Shown here: positions 20,214 through 30,245 of the stretch, piece after piece
Layout of the letters: every line of letters starts with the position of its first letter
How positions within the stretch are numbered: position 1 is the stretch's first letter
Source: Polynucleobacter sp. MWH-Berg-3C6
GTDB lineage: Bacteria > Pseudomonadota > Gammaproteobacteria > Burkholderiales > Burkholderiaceae
NCBI RefSeq assembly: GCF_018881855.1
Contig: NZ_JACVPN010000003.1
Span: 124,001-188,000 of the forward strand
DNA length: 64,000 nt
Direction: 5' to 3'
The notes under the pieces: model-generated
What the model was told of the DNA's origin: nothing
The model's database searches: none
The model's input: the letters and a program-made list of their open reading frames with translations, nothing else
Program-made: the position numbers and the translations under genes

Positions 20214-21800
20214 GTGCGTCGAATGGCTCGTCTCTTCTTTATTTTCTTTACCGCTTGGCGCTATGGCTTGCTTCCCCTCTTGCGCGACATTCTGAAGCCT
20301 GGAATTGGTAAGGGCGCTCTCACAGTAATCTGCTGGACTTCGCCTAGTGGTAATTTGCCAAGAGGTGAGCGTATTCGTTTGACGCTAGAAGCTCTGGGAC
20401 CAATCTTCGTTAAATTTGGACAAGTGCTTTCTACACGTCGAGATTTATTGCCGGAAGATATTGCTAATGAGTTGGCCAAGTTACAAGATCAGGTTCCTCC
20501 ATTCTCTAATGAAGAGTCGCGTCGCTTAATTGAGAAAGCCCTTGGCCAGCCGATCGAAGAAGTCTTTATTAGCTTTGATGCTACGCCAGTAGCGAGCGCC
20601 TCCGTAGCCCAAGTGCACTTCGGAACTTTACGCGCTACGGCAAAACATCCTGAGTGGGAACGTAAGACTGTAGCAATCAAAGTTTTGCGTCCCGGCATTT
20701 TGCCGGTGATTGAGGGTGACCTTGCCTTGATGTATGACTTGGCAAAGATTATTGAAAAGAGCTCTGAGGATGGCCGTCGATTAAAGCCGCGCGAGAATGT
20801 TGCCGAGTTCGATACTTATCTGCATGATGAATTAGATCTGATGCGTGAAGCTGCAAATGCAAGTCAGCTGCGCAGACAATTTAAAGATTCTGATCAGTTA
20901 ATGATCCCTGAAATGTATTGGGATCTGTGCCACACCAATGTCATTGTGATGGAGAGAATGTATGGCATCTCCATTGGTAGAGCTGCAGAGTTACGTGCAG
21001 CTGGAGTGGATTTTAAAAAATTAGCCGCTGATGGCGTTGAGATATTTTTCACGCAAGTATTTGAGTATGGATTTTTCCATGCGGATATGCATCCTGGAAA
21101 TATCATGATTAGCTTAGAGCCAGAAACATTTGGGCGCTTTATCTCATTAGACTTTGGCATTGTTGGCGCGCTGAGCGAATCCGATAAAAATTACTTGGCA
21201 CTCAATTTCTTGGCATTCTTTAATCGGGATTACCGTCGGGTAGCTGAACTACATATTGAATCTGGCTGGGTGCCAGCCAACACTCGAGTGGAAGAATTAG
21301 AGGGAGCAGTACGTTCAGTTTGTGAGCCGTACTTTGATCGTCCTCTTAAAGAAATTTCTTTAGGCATTGTGTTGATGCGTTTATTCCAAACATCGCGCCG
21401 CTTCAAAGTAGAAATTCAGCCGCAGTTAACGCTCTTGCAAAAAACACTGTTGAACGTTGAGGGGCTGGCCCGCGAATTAGATCCCGATCTAGATCTTTGG
21501 AAAACTGCCAAGCCTATTTTGGAAAAATGGATCAGTAAGCAGTTGGGCTGGCGTGGCCTGATCGATGGCTTGAAGGAGGAGGCGCCTTCCTGGGCCAAGA
21601 TTTTGCCAACTTTGCCTCGCTTGATTGCAGACGCCCTTGTTCAAGGCCATAACCAGACAAAAGACCAAAATGGTGAGCTGGAGGTCCTTAAGGCGCTTTT
21701 GACTGAGGAAAGGCGTACTCACCGTCTTTTAGTGGGCGCTTTGCTCTTTGCCGGGGGTTTTTTGGCCGGAATTTTGATCATCGGCCTAGGCATTTATTAG
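20214..21800 (+). CDS. ubiB: UbiB, ubiquinone biosynthesis atypical kinase
   Basis: ABC1/ADCK/UbiB-family atypical kinase-ATPase needed for ubiquinone production. The 528-residue product has the KxGQ signature in [11 protein letters not shown] near residue 68, the Ala-rich loop SASVAQVH near 127, HADMHPGN near 288, the metal-binding LDFGIVG near 310, and two C-terminal membrane helices (about 495-528). Translation probably begins at GTG (20214); an ATG at 20223 is the alternative. It is coupled to ubiJ. Confidence 0.95.
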   Translation: MRRMARLFFIFFTAWRYGLLPLLRDILKPGIGKGALTVICWTSPSGNLPRGERIRLTLEALGPIFVKFGQVLSTRRDLLPEDIANELAKLQDQVPPFSNEESRRLIEKALGQPIEEVFISFDATPVASASVAQVHFGTLRATAKHPEWERKTVAIKVLRPGILPVIEGDLALMYDLAKIIEKSSEDGRRLKPRENVAEFDTYLHDELDLMREAANASQLRRQFKDSDQLMIPEMYWDLCHTNVIVMERMYGISIGRAAELRAAGVDFKKLAADGVEIFFTQVFEYGFFHADMHPGNIMISLEPETFGRFISLDFGIVGALSESDKNYLALNFLAFFNRDYRRVAELHIESGWVPANTRVEELEGAVRSVCEPYFDRPLKEISLGIVLMRLFQTSRRFKVEIQPQLTLLQKTLLNVEGLARELDPDLDLWKTAKPILEKWISKQLGWRGLIDGLKEEAPSWAKILPTLPRLIADALVQGHNQTKDQNGELEVLKALLTEERRTHRLLVGALLFAGGFLAGILIIGLGIY

Positions 21801-21852
21801 TCTTTAGCTGCTTGGTCTCTAAACCGCTAAAATAGCGGGCTAGGCAGAACAC

Positions 21853-22506
21853 ATGAAAAAATACTTTATCGCAGGCATCCTTGTTTGGGCACCACTGTCG
21901 ATCACCGTTTGGGTGATTGCGTGGGGCTTGGGTTTGCTCGACGGTGTTTTTGGATCAGTCATGCATGCCATCATGGTGGTTCTTCCACGTGACGCGGCAC
22001 TAGACGTACAGCATTTCCGTGACCTACCAGGCGTAGGAATATTGATTGTGATTGCAGTCATTATGCTCACGGGCTTCCTTGCAATTAGTTTTGCTGGCCA
22101 ATGGTGGTTAAAGATTTGGGATAAGTTTGTAAATCGAATTCCCATTGTGCGCTCGATCTACTCGAGCGTTCAACAAGTTTCATCAACTTTATTTTCTGGA
22201 AGTGGTCAGGCCTTTAGTAAGGCGTTATTGATTCGCTATCCACACGCTGATTCCTGGGTAATCGCTTTTCAAACCGGTATTCCTGCAAGAGAAGTCACAG
22301 CGAAGTTAGGCGAGGATTATGTCAACGTATTCTTGCCAACCACCCCAAATCCAACCTCCGGTTTTTTTATGATTGTGCCCCGCGCACAAACGATTGAGCT
22401 AGAGATGACCGTAGAGGAAGCATTGAAGCATATTGTTTCTATGGGCTCTGTCCCACCAAATAGTTCTAGTGGTTCGACTACAACACAGTCACCACGCCAT
22501 TTTTGA
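21853..22506 (+). CDS. DUF502 integral membrane protein
   Basis: A 217-residue member of the DUF502 family. Two hydrophobic segments lie near the N-terminus (about 3-30 and 58-80), with the family sequence FAGQWWLKIWDKFVNRIPIVRSIYSSVQQ and a soluble part with VFLPTTPNPTSGFF typical of the group. No biochemical function is established for the family. It lies immediately upstream of aspS (16 bp), a common neighbour in Burkholderiales. Confidence 0.86.
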   Translation: MKKYFIAGILVWAPLSITVWVIAWGLGLLDGVFGSVMHAIMVVLPRDAALDVQHFRDLPGVGILIVIAVIMLTGFLAISFAGQWWLKIWDKFVNRIPIVRSIYSSVQQVSSTLFSGSGQAFSKALLIRYPHADSWVIAFQTGIPAREVTAKLGEDYVNVFLPTTPNPTSGFFMIVPRAQTIELEMTVEEALKHIVSMGSVPPNSSSGSTTTQSPRHF

Positions 22507-22522
22507 TTTATAGGAAATTGTT

Positions 22523-24322
22523 ATGTCGATGCGAAGCCATACCTGTGGACAGGTAACCGATTCACTGATTGGTAAAGAAGTCACTCTTGCTGGATGGGTT
22601 AATCGCCGTCGCGATCACGGAGGTGTGATTTTTATTGACTTGCGTGACCGTGAGGGCTTTGTCCAGGTAGTGTGTGATCCAGATCGTCCTGAGATGTTTG
22701 CTTTAGCTGAGCAAGTGCGCAGTGAGTTCTGTATTCAGATTAAAGGCCTGGTGCGCGCACGTCCTGCCGGCACAGAGAACAATGATTTGGTAAGCGGAAA
22801 GGTAGAAATTCTTTGTCACGAACTTGTGATTTTGAATGCTTCGGTGACTCCCCCATTTCAGATTGATGACGAGAACTTATCCGAGACAACCCGCCTCACT
22901 CATCGTGTCTTGGATTTACGCCGTCCACAAATGCAAAAGAATTTGCGTTTGCGCTACAACGTTGCGATGGAGTGTCGCCGATATTTAGATGATGCTGGTT
23001 TTATTGATATCGAAACGCCAATGTTGACCAAGAGTACTCCAGAAGGGGCGCGTGATTATTTAGTACCTTCACGTGTACATGATGGTCAATTCTTTGCATT
23101 GCCACAGTCACCACAGTTATTTAAGCAGTTGTTGATGGTGGCTGGCTTTGACCGTTACTATCAAATTACCAAATGTTTCCGTGACGAAGACTTACGTGCT
23201 GATCGCCAGCCTGAATTTACGCAGATTGACTGTGAAACAGCATTCTTAAGTGAATTAGAAATTCGTGAGCTCTTTGAAAACATGATCCGTCATATTTTCA
23301 AGAAGACCATGAATGTTGAGTTGCCTAATCCATTCCCAACCATGCCTTACTCAGAAGGTATGGCGCGTTTTGGATCTGACAAACCAGATCTACGAGTGAA
23401 CTTTGAATTCACCGAGTTGACTGATTTGATGAAAGATGTCGATTTCAAGGTCTTCTCTGGCGCAGCTAATCAAGAGGGCGGCCGTGTAGTGGGTTTATGC
23501 GTGCCGGGTGGTGCAGAGATTAGCCGGAGTGAAATTGATGACTACACCCAGTTTGTGAGTATCTATGGCGCTAAAGGTTTGGCCTGGATTAAGGTGAACT
23601 CAGTTGCAGAAGGGCGCAATGGTTTGCAATCCCCAATCGTGAAGAATCTACATGATGCAGCGATCGATGGCATTCTCAAGCGTACTGGTGCAAAAGATGG
23701 CGACATCATTTTCTTTGGTGCTGATAAAGAAAAAGTAGTGAATGATGCGATTGGCAATTTACGTCTACGTATTGGTCAATCGGCCTGGGGTAAAGAGCAC
23801 GGCCTCTTTACTGAAGGTTGGAAGCCATTGTGGGTTGTGGATTTCCCAATGTTTGATTACGACGAAGGTGAAGCGCGTTGGGTTGCTTGTCACCATCCGT
23901 TTACTAGCCCTAAAGATGAGCACATGAAGTATCTGGAATCTGATCCTGGCAAGTGCTTGGCAAAAGCTTATGACATGGTCCTCAATGGCAGTGAAATTGG
24001 TGGTGGCTCAGTACGTATTCATCAAGAGACAGTGCAGAGCCAAGTGTTCCGTGCCTTGAAGATTGGTGCCGAAGAGGCTCAAGCTAAATTTGGCTTCTTG
24101 TTAGATGCCCTTCAATATGGCGCTCCTCCACACGGCGGTATTGCTTTCGGTCTCGATCGCATCGTAACGATGATGACTGGCGCTGAATCCATTCGTGATG
24201 TGATTGCCTTCCCTAAAACACAGCGTGCGCAGTGCTTATTGACTCAAGCTCCTAGCCCAGTAGACGAGCGCCAGTTACGTGAGTTGCATATCCGTTTGCG
24301 CCAAGCTGCTCCCGCCGCTTAA
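22523..24322 (+). CDS. aspS: AspS, aspartyl-tRNA synthetase
   Basis: Class II synthetase charging tRNA-Asp. The 599-residue bacterial-type enzyme has an N-terminal OB anticodon-binding domain with [25 protein letters not shown], class II motif 2 [22 protein letters not shown] near residue 215, a GAD insertion domain, and motif 3 [15 protein letters not shown] near 540. AGGA lies 7 bases before the ATG. No asparaginyl-tRNA synthetase is in the window, so whether it also charges tRNA-Asn cannot be judged here. Confidence 0.97.
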   Translation: MSMRSHTCGQVTDSLIGKEVTLAGWVNRRRDHGGVIFIDLRDREGFVQVVCDPDRPEMFALAEQVRSEFCIQIKGLVRARPAGTENNDLVSGKVEILCHELVILNASVTPPFQIDDENLSETTRLTHRVLDLRRPQMQKNLRLRYNVAMECRRYLDDAGFIDIETPMLTKSTPEGARDYLVPSRVHDGQFFALPQSPQLFKQLLMVAGFDRYYQITKCFRDEDLRADRQPEFTQIDCETAFLSELEIRELFENMIRHIFKKTMNVELPNPFPTMPYSEGMARFGSDKPDLRVNFEFTELTDLMKDVDFKVFSGAANQEGGRVVGLCVPGGAEISRSEIDDYTQFVSIYGAKGLAWIKVNSVAEGRNGLQSPIVKNLHDAAIDGILKRTGAKDGDIIFFGADKEKVVNDAIGNLRLRIGQSAWGKEHGLFTEGWKPLWVVDFPMFDYDEGEARWVACHHPFTSPKDEHMKYLESDPGKCLAKAYDMVLNGSEIGGGSVRIHQETVQSQVFRALKIGAEEAQAKFGFLLDALQYGAPPHGGIAFGLDRIVTMMTGAESIRDVIAFPKTQRAQCLLTQAPSPVDERQLRELHIRLRQAAPAA

Positions 24323-24344
24323 AACAAGTTAAGCAGCACCTATC

Positions 24345-24794
24345 TTGAAAATCCCTATTTCGGTTTTAGTAGTCATCTACAAATCGAATGGGGATGTTTT
24401 ACTGATAGAGCGTGTAGATCGTCCGGGGTTTTGGCAATCTGTTACTGGCAGCCTAGATGCCTTAGATGAGGATCTCGCTTTAGCAGCCACTCGCGAAGTT
24501 TTTGAAGAAACGGGTATTGCAGTAGATCAGCTTACTGCTGGCTCTTTGCGTAATTTGCACCATCAAATTGAGTACGAAATTTATCCTGATTGGCGTTTTC
24601 GTTATGCTCCTGGCGTTACCCGCAATATCGAGCATTGGTTTGCTCTTGAAGTCCCAGAAAATATTCAAATCCAGCTCTCCCCTAGAGAGCATGTGGCGTA
24701 TCAGTGGCTGCCTTTCGAAGAGGCTGCTAAGAAGTGCTTCTCTCCCAGCAATGGTGAAGCTATTCTGAAATTCTTTTCAGAGAAGAAGGAATAA
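24345..24794 (+). CDS. nudB: NudB, dihydroneopterin triphosphate diphosphatase
   Basis: Nudix hydrolase removing pyrophosphate from 7,8-dihydroneopterin triphosphate in folate synthesis. The 149-residue product starts KIPISVLVVIYKSNGDVLLIER, with FWQSVTGSLDALDE typical of NudB and the Nudix box with REVFEETGI near residue 54. The only start that preserves the NudB N-terminus is TTG at 24345. It sits between aspS and the ABC exporter, with 9 bp to the latter. Confidence 0.9.
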   Translation: MKIPISVLVVIYKSNGDVLLIERVDRPGFWQSVTGSLDALDEDLALAATREVFEETGIAVDQLTAGSLRNLHHQIEYEIYPDWRFRYAPGVTRNIEHWFALEVPENIQIQLSPREHVAYQWLPFEEAAKKCFSPSNGEAILKFFSEKKE

Positions 24795-24803
24795 GATAGA
24801 GCG

Positions 24804-26627
24804 ATGAGACCATCATCGGGACACCACCACGGTAGTGCAGATTCCAAACCTTCACAGGGAAGCGATTGGAAGGTTATTCGCGATTTAATTCCCTATCTAC
24901 TGGAATATAAATTTAGAGTTGCAATTGCTCTAGCTTGCTTGGTTGCTGCTAAGGTTACCAATCTCGGCATCCCCATTTTGCTCAAGCGTTTAATTGACGA
25001 TTTAAATCTCAAGGCAGATTCTCCACAAGTCTTGCTCGTAGTTCCAGTGGCGCTCATTCTGGCTTATGGGCTTCTCCGAATGGCTGCTTCCTTGTTTGCT
25101 GAATTACGCGAGTTTCTCTTTGCGCGAGTGACTCAAAATGCCGTCCGTAAAGTGGCTCTCCAAGTCTTTCAACATTTACATGCTTTAGCGCTGAGCTTTC
25201 ATCTAGCTCGCCAAACTGGAGGTGTTAGTCGGGATATTGAGCGTGGCACTCGTGGTATTCAGTCGCTAATTTCTTATTCGCTCTATAGCATCCTACCAAC
25301 GCTGGTTGAATTCATTTTGGTATTGGGCTATTTGGCTTACTCATATGATATTTGGTTCGCAGCAATTACCTTATGCGCCTTGGTTTTCTATATTGTATTT
25401 ACTGTAGTGGTTACAGAGTGGCGCACCCATTTTCGCAAGACCATGAATGATATGGATTCAAAGGCGAATCAGAAAGCCATTGATTCTTTATTAAATTTTG
25501 AGACCGTGAAGTATTTTGGTAATGAGGCCTTTGAGGCTAGTCGTTACGACAAAAATTTGGTGCGCTATCAAGCCGCCGCCATCAAGTCACAAAAATCTTT
25601 AGCAGTTCTCAATTTTGGCCAGCAAACAATTATTGCTATTGGTTTGGTCTTAATTTTGTGGCGTGCTACGCTCGGGGTAGTAGATGGCACCATGACCCTT
25701 GGCGATCTTGTATTGGTGAATACTTTAATGATCCAGTTGTATATTCCACTCAATTTCCTGGGTGTGATTTATCGCGAGATCAAACAGTCTCTAACAGATA
25801 TGGAGCGGATGTTCTCTTTGCTCAATACCGATAAAGAAATTGCTGATTCACCTAATGCACATCCTTTACATATTGGTAACCACAGTCATGGCCCGGATGT
25901 TCGTTTTGAAAATGTCTCTTTCCACTATGACGCTAAGCGAGAAATTCTTCGTGATGTGAGTTTTTCTATTCCAGCGGGAACGATTACTGCTGTGGTGGGA
26001 CAAAGCGGCGCAGGCAAGAGTACTTTAGCCAGATTGTTATTCCGTTTTTATGATGTGCAGTCTGGCAAGATCCTGATTGACGATCAAAACATTCAAGATG
26101 TGACGCAAGCTAGTCTTCGCAAAGCGATTGGCATCGTGCCACAAGACACAGTCTTATTTAATGACACTATTGGCTACAACATTGCTTATGGCAATCCTTC
26201 CGCCTCAATTGAAGAAGTGCAAGAAGCTGCCAGAGCGGCACAAATCGATGGTTTTATTAAGCGTCTGCCAGACGGCTACGATACCCAGGTAGGCGAGAGG
26301 GGCTTGAAGCTTTCTGGTGGTGAGAAGCAGCGTGTGGCCATCGCACGCACTTTGTTGAAAAAACCAGCGATGCTGATTTTTGATGAAGCAACCTCTGCCT
26401 TAGATTCCAAGACAGAAAGGGCTTTTCAGGAAGAATTACTCGGCCTGGCTAAAAATCGCACCACTCTGATCATTGCGCATAGACTTTCTACCATTATTCA
26501 TGCCAATCAAATTCTGGTAATGGAGCATGGTCAAATCGTCGAGCGGGGCACCCATTTGGAGTTGCTAGCAGCCCAGGGAAAATATGCTGAGATGTGGCAA
26601 ATGCAAGAACGTGCCGCTCTTGATTAG
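24804..26627 (+). CDS. Atm1/ABCB7-type ABC exporter
   Basis: Half-size ABC exporter (607 residues): a six-helix transmembrane domain (about 30-330) fused to an ATPase domain with Walker [10 protein letters not shown] near 398, signature [16 protein letters not shown] near 505, Walker [16 protein letters not shown] and the H-loop AHRLSTI. It resembles the Atm1/ABCB7/HMT1 branch, which exports glutathione-linked sulfur or metal compounds; the bacterial substrate is inferred only. The N-terminus has a short His-containing stretch. Confidence 0.87.
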   Translation: MRPSSGHHHGSADSKPSQGSDWKVIRDLIPYLLEYKFRVAIALACLVAAKVTNLGIPILLKRLIDDLNLKADSPQVLLVVPVALILAYGLLRMAASLFAELREFLFARVTQNAVRKVALQVFQHLHALALSFHLARQTGGVSRDIERGTRGIQSLISYSLYSILPTLVEFILVLGYLAYSYDIWFAAITLCALVFYIVFTVVVTEWRTHFRKTMNDMDSKANQKAIDSLLNFETVKYFGNEAFEASRYDKNLVRYQAAAIKSQKSLAVLNFGQQTIIAIGLVLILWRATLGVVDGTMTLGDLVLVNTLMIQLYIPLNFLGVIYREIKQSLTDMERMFSLLNTDKEIADSPNAHPLHIGNHSHGPDVRFENVSFHYDAKREILRDVSFSIPAGTITAVVGQSGAGKSTLARLLFRFYDVQSGKILIDDQNIQDVTQASLRKAIGIVPQDTVLFNDTIGYNIAYGNPSASIEEVQEAARAAQIDGFIKRLPDGYDTQVGERGLKLSGGEKQRVAIARTLLKKPAMLIFDEATSALDSKTERAFQEELLGLAKNRTTLIIAHRLSTIIHANQILVMEHGQIVERGTHLELLAAQGKYAEMWQMQERAALD

Positions 26628-26636
26628 AATAGCTGG

Positions 26637-27980
26637 ATGACCCAACAGAACACTCAGCAAACCTCTACAGAAGACATTTTAAAAAATGCCTTTGCAGCTG
26701 CTGTTGCTGTTGCGGATCCTCAAGTCATCGTCCCACAATATTTAGCGAAGATATTTCCTGCTGGCCAACAGCCCAAAGGTAGATGCTTGGTGGTAGGTGC
26801 TGGCAAGGCTAGCGCTTCGATGGCTAGCGCATTTGAGGCTTATGCAAAGAAACATTGGCCTCAAGTAAACATTGAGGGTGTGGTGCTAACCCGTTATGGC
26901 CATGCATCACCTACCAGTCATATTCAAATTATTGAAGCCGGTCATCCGGTACCCGATCAGGCAGGTATGGATGGTGCTAAAGCAATCTACGCATTAACCC
27001 AGCAATTAGAGCCAGGCGATGTACTCATTGCCCTGGTTTCTGGTGGCGGCTCAAGTTTGCTGACCTTGCCGCAAGAGGGCATCACGATAGACGACATGCG
27101 CATGACCACAGAAACGCTATTGCGAAGCGGCGCCCCCATTGAAGAGATGAATATTGTTCGCAAACATTTATCTGCAATCTTGGGTGGAAATTTAGCAAGG
27201 GTTGCCATTGCCCGTGGTGCACGCGTAGAGGCATTACTCATATCGGATGTGACCGGTGATTCACCGGCAGATATTGCCAGTGGGCCATGTGCAGCCGACT
27301 ATTCCACCTACCAAGATGCCTTGGCTATCTTTGAAAAATATAGCTTAGGCAAAAATGAGATTCCTGCATCCGTACTCAATCATCTGCAGCAAGGGCTTGC
27401 AGGAGAAAAACCAGAGACCTTAAAAGATGCTGATTTGGTAAATGCCCAAGTGGCCAATCATGTCATTGCTACTGCATATAAAAGCTTAGAAGCTGCAGCA
27501 GATTATGTTCGTAGTCAGGGTTATGAGGCTATTGTTTTAGGGGATACGATTACTGGTGAAGCACAAACAGTTGGTATGACTCAGGCACAGTTGACTAGAG
27601 AGCATTTATCTCAGCTGACCGCCAAACCACTGGCACTGATTTCTGGTGGAGAATGTACAGTCACCATCCCTGCTGGCGTTAAAGGTCGAGGTGGTCGTTG
27701 TAGTGAATATCTACTCTCACTTTTTGCTGCCTCAAAAGATTTGCCTAAGTTGGCTGGATTAGCTGCAGATACCGATGGTATTGATGGCAGTGAAAAAAAT
27801 GCGGGCGCATGGTTTACGGCCGATATTCGTAGAGCTAGTTTGGATAAGGGAATGACTCCGGAGTCATTCTTGGCTGGCCATGATTGCTATGGCTTCTTTG
27901 CAGAATTAGATGCTTTAGTGGAAACTGGGCCTACACTTACCAATGTGAATGATTTCCGGATCATTTTGCTCGATAAATAA
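26637..27980 (+). CDS. Glycerate 2-kinase (DUF4147/MOFRL family)
   Basis: Phosphorylates D-glycerate to 2-phosphoglycerate in glyoxylate/tartronate routes. The 447-residue product has the N-terminal DUF4147 domain ([30 protein letters not shown] near 135) and a C-terminal MOFRL domain ([46 protein letters not shown]). Variously named gckA or ttuD. Neighbouring genes do not include a tartronate pathway. pyrC starts 2 bp after its stop. Confidence 0.9.
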   Translation: MTQQNTQQTSTEDILKNAFAAAVAVADPQVIVPQYLAKIFPAGQQPKGRCLVVGAGKASASMASAFEAYAKKHWPQVNIEGVVLTRYGHASPTSHIQIIEAGHPVPDQAGMDGAKAIYALTQQLEPGDVLIALVSGGGSSLLTLPQEGITIDDMRMTTETLLRSGAPIEEMNIVRKHLSAILGGNLARVAIARGARVEALLISDVTGDSPADIASGPCAADYSTYQDALAIFEKYSLGKNEIPASVLNHLQQGLAGEKPETLKDADLVNAQVANHVIATAYKSLEAAADYVRSQGYEAIVLGDTITGEAQTVGMTQAQLTREHLSQLTAKPLALISGGECTVTIPAGVKGRGGRCSEYLLSLFAASKDLPKLAGLAADTDGIDGSEKNAGAWFTADIRRASLDKGMTPESFLAGHDCYGFFAELDALVETGPTLTNVNDFRIILLDK

Positions 27981-27982
27981 TC

Positions 27983-29041
27983 ATGCCTAACAGCCCAACC
28001 CAAATTGAACTGATTCAGCCAGACGATTGGCATTTGCATATTCGCGATGGCGAAGTAATGAAGGATGTCTTGGCTGATACTGCCCGTCAGTTTGCGCGTG
28101 CGATCATCATGCCGAATTTGAAGCCGCCGGTTACTACGGCAGATTTAGCAAATGCTTACCGCACCCGGATTGAAGCAAGCCTGAAGTCTCTGGGTGTTTC
28201 TGGCTTTACACCATTAATGACGCTGTATCTCACGGACAATACTTCTGCCGATGAAGTACGTAAGGCTAAAGAACAGGGCATTACTGGAATCAAGTTATAT
28301 CCTGCAGGAGCCACCACCAATAGTGACTCAGGTGTAAGTGATATCAAGCATTGCTACAAAGCTTTGGCAGCAATGCAAGCTGTCGGAATGCCGCTATTAG
28401 TTCATGGTGAAGTGACTCATGCTGATATCGATATCTTTGATCGTGAAGCGGTGTTCATTGATACTGTTCTTGAGCCTTTGCGTAAAGTTTTTCCTGAACT
28501 GAAAATTGTGTTTGAACACATTACGACCAAACAAGCAGCGCACTATGTTCGCGATGCTTCGACTGGTGGGAAAAATACTATTGCTGCTACGCTGACTCCA
28601 CAGCATTTACTCATGAATCGCAATGCAATTTTTGCGGGCGGGATTCGTCCACACAACTATTGCTTGCCTGTACTCAAGCGTGAAGAACATCGCGTGGCTT
28701 TATTGGAAGCTGCTACTAGCGGCAACCCCCGCTTCTTCTTAGGTACTGATAGTGCGCCGCATGCCAAAGGTGCTAAAGAGGCAGCCTGTGGTTGCGCTGG
28801 TTGCTATAGCGCGTTTAACGCTCTTGGTTTGTATGCAGAGGCATTCGAGAGCGTCGGCAAGCTTGATCAGTTAGAGGGGTTTGCCAGTTTCTTTGGCCCA
28901 GATTTTTATCATTTGCCGCGAAATAGTAAAAAAATTACCCTGTCTAAGCAGGCGCAAAAAATCCCTGCTGAGTTACCGCTGGGTGATGACACGATTGTTC
29001 CACTTCGTGCTGGTGAAACAATCGCCTGGTCTCTCATTTAA
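27983..29041 (+). CDS. pyrC: PyrC, dihydroorotase
   Basis: Zinc amidohydrolase cyclising carbamoyl-aspartate to dihydroorotate in pyrimidine synthesis. The 352-residue protein matches the class II (E. coli) form: HxH metal ligands in DWHLHIRDG, the carboxylated lysine in [17 protein letters not shown] near 102, histidines in LVHGEV and FEHITT, and the catalytic aspartate in GTDSAPHA. It ends 55 bp before the 5' end of RNase P RNA. Confidence 0.96.
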   Translation: MPNSPTQIELIQPDDWHLHIRDGEVMKDVLADTARQFARAIIMPNLKPPVTTADLANAYRTRIEASLKSLGVSGFTPLMTLYLTDNTSADEVRKAKEQGITGIKLYPAGATTNSDSGVSDIKHCYKALAAMQAVGMPLLVHGEVTHADIDIFDREAVFIDTVLEPLRKVFPELKIVFEHITTKQAAHYVRDASTGGKNTIAATLTPQHLLMNRNAIFAGGIRPHNYCLPVLKREEHRVALLEAATSGNPRFFLGTDSAPHAKGAKEAACGCAGCYSAFNALGLYAEAFESVGKLDQLEGFASFFGPDFYHLPRNSKKITLSKQAQKIPAELPLGDDTIVPLRAGETIAWSLI

Positions 29042-29096
29042 ATACGTCTCTACTGTTTTACAAGCCAATTTGCTCTGACTGCGTTAGACTGCAGGC

Positions 29097-29405
29097 GCAG
29101 AGTCAATTGGGCAATCGCCGCCTCTTTATTGAGGGGGAGGAAAGTCCGGACTCCATAGGGAAGGGTGATGGCTAACGGCCATCCACGGCGACGTGAGGAA
29201 TAGGGCCACAGAGACGAGCGTATTTAGTTACGGTGAAACGCGGTAACCTCCACCCGGAGCAATCCCAAGTAAGCAGGCGATGAGGCGTCCCGCTGAGTCT
29301 GCGGGTAGGGAGCTTGAGCCGTCAGGTAACTGCCGGCCTAGAGGAATGATTGCCCCTAGATGCAAATCTAGGCGACAGAATCCGGCTTATCGATTGACTC
29401 TGCAC
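29097..29405 (+). ncRNA. rnpB: RnpB, RNase P RNA (type A, beta-proteobacterial)
   Basis: Catalytic RNA of RNase P, which trims tRNA 5' ends. Conserved blocks are clear: GAGGAAAGTCCGGACTCCATAGGG, CCACAGAGACGAG, CCTCCACCCGGAGCAA, GGTAGGGAGCTTGAGCC, GGCCTAGAGGAATGATTGCC and ACAGAATCCGGCTTATCGATT. P1 is GCAGAGTCAAT (29097-29107) paired with ATTGACTCTGC (29393-29403). P3 (29121-29134) and P12 (CGTA/TACG at 29219-29232) are reduced to about 4 bp stems; P19 is CCTAGA/TCTAGG (29355-29372). The length is about 309 nt. Its 3' end touches the osmC stop codon, and no terminator follows. Confidence 0.96.
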
Positions 29406-29828
29406 TTATTCTGAAACAATGTCGATGCTGTAGGTGATTTCAGCTGTCTTTGCCAGCATGGTGGTTGCCGAGCAGTACTTTTCATGGGAAAGCTTGACGG
29501 CACGCTCTACTTTCGAGCGCTCTAAGTCTTTGCCTTTGACTGTGAAGTGCATATTGATCTTGGTAAAGACTTTAGGTTCTACTTCCGCTCTTTCGGCAAC
29601 CAGAGTTACGTCGCAGGCGCTTACTGCTTGTTTGGCGCGTTGTAGGATTAAAACCACATCAAAGGCAGAGCAACCCCCAGTTCCAGCCAAAATCAACTCC
29701 ATAGGCCTTGCAGCACTATTTTGGCCGCCTGCATCTGGTGGCCCATCCATTTTGAGCAGGTGCCCGCTACCTGTTTCTGCTGAAAAAGCCATTCCACCGT
29801 TACCTAACCAAGATACTCGACATTCCAT
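29406..29828 (-). CDS. OsmC/Ohr-family peroxidase-like protein
   Basis: A 140-residue OsmC-family protein, a thiol-dependent peroxidase fold that detoxifies organic hydroperoxides. Both active cysteines are present: C53 in LAGTGGCSAFDVV and C119 in HEKYCSATTML, as in the YhfA-like OsmC subgroup. It converges on rnpB with no gap. Upstream on its own strand lies a 9 bp inverted repeat at 29856-29887 that could be an operator. Confidence 0.88.
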   Translation of the reverse strand: MECRVSWLGNGGMAFSAETGSGHLLKMDGPPDAGGQNSAARPMELILAGTGGCSAFDVVLILQRAKQAVSACDVTLVAERAEVEPKVFTKINMHFTVKGKDLERSKVERAVKLSHEKYCSATTMLAKTAEITYSIDIVSE

Positions 29829-29855
29829 ATTAGTGATCCCTAACTTACTAAATTA

Positions 29856-29887
29856 ATCAATATTATCAATAGTTTACCAATATTGAT
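29856..29887 (-). promoter_or_regulatory. Inverted repeat upstream of osmC, candidate operator
   Basis: ATCAATATT (29856-29864) and AATATTGAT (29879-29887) form a perfect 9 bp inverted repeat with a 14-base centre. A further ATCAAT at 29865-29870 makes a direct repeat with the left arm. It lies 28-59 bases upstream of the osmC ATG. No regulator can be named from the sequence. Confidence 0.4.
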
Positions 29888-29950
29888 GTACTTTGGTTAG
29901 AAGGCGGTTTTGGTCAAAAAACATCAAAAACTTGATTTTGGTCAATTTTC

Positions 29951-29979
29951 TTGCATCGCACCATCGTTATCTATACAAT
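29951..29979 (+). promoter_or_regulatory. Candidate sigma-70 promoter for an sRNA upstream of rplM
   Basis: TTGCAT (29951-29956), a 17-base spacer and TACAAT (29974-29979) make a plausible promoter with a good -10 (5 of 6) and a weak -35 (first 3 bases match). Transcription would start near 29986. Confidence 0.5.
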
Positions 29980-29985
29980 AACCAT

Positions 29986-30088
29986 ATTGGTAGTCAGTCT
30001 TGTATAAGACTGCGACTTACCACCCAGTGTCTCCTCCACCCAAACAAAGGTGGATTCCAGCCCAGGACTAGTTCCTGGGTTTTTTTTG
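29986..30088 (+). ncRNA. Candidate small RNA with three hairpins and an intrinsic terminator
   Basis: Within the 417-base gene-free stretch 29829-30245, a promoter-like element is followed by three perfect stems: CAGTCTT/AAGACTG with a GTAT loop (29995-30012), TCCACC/GGTGGA with an A-rich loop (30035-30054), and CCCAGGA/TCCTGGG followed by eight T (30061-30087). No open reading frame of note is enclosed. The unit ends 158 bases before rplM, so it could be a free sRNA of about 100 nt or an attenuator for the ribosomal operon. I do not recognise it as 6S, tmRNA or 4.5S RNA. The boundaries are estimates. Confidence 0.55.
30061..30087 (+). terminator. Intrinsic terminator of the candidate sRNA
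   Basis: A 7 bp GC-rich stem CCCAGGA/TCCTGGG, extendable by a G-T and an A-T pair, with a 5-base loop and a run of eight T. It is upstream of rplM rather than downstream of any visible gene, which is why it implies a transcript ending here. Confidence 0.85.
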
Positions 30089-30091
30089 GGT

Positions 30092-30245
30092 TACAATTCA
30101 AGGCTTTACTGAATTACCGAACTAGTCAGCGGTAATTGTTTTACCAGTTAGATTGCAGAATCTGCGAGCTTGCAAACATAAGCAGGGCCAAGGTGGACGC
30201 GGTGTGATTGGAGTAATTTTTTTGACTATAACAATTTGAGAAATC
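30092..30245 (+). promoter_or_regulatory. rplM promoter region and structured 5' leader
   Basis: TACAAT at 30092-30097 may be the -10 box of the rplM-rpsI operon; I see no good -35. The implied leader of about 140 nt contains an 8 bp hairpin AATTACCG/CGGTAATT (30112-30137) and GCAGAATCTGC. Such leaders on ribosomal operons often bind the encoded protein, but autoregulation here is inference only. Confidence 0.45.
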
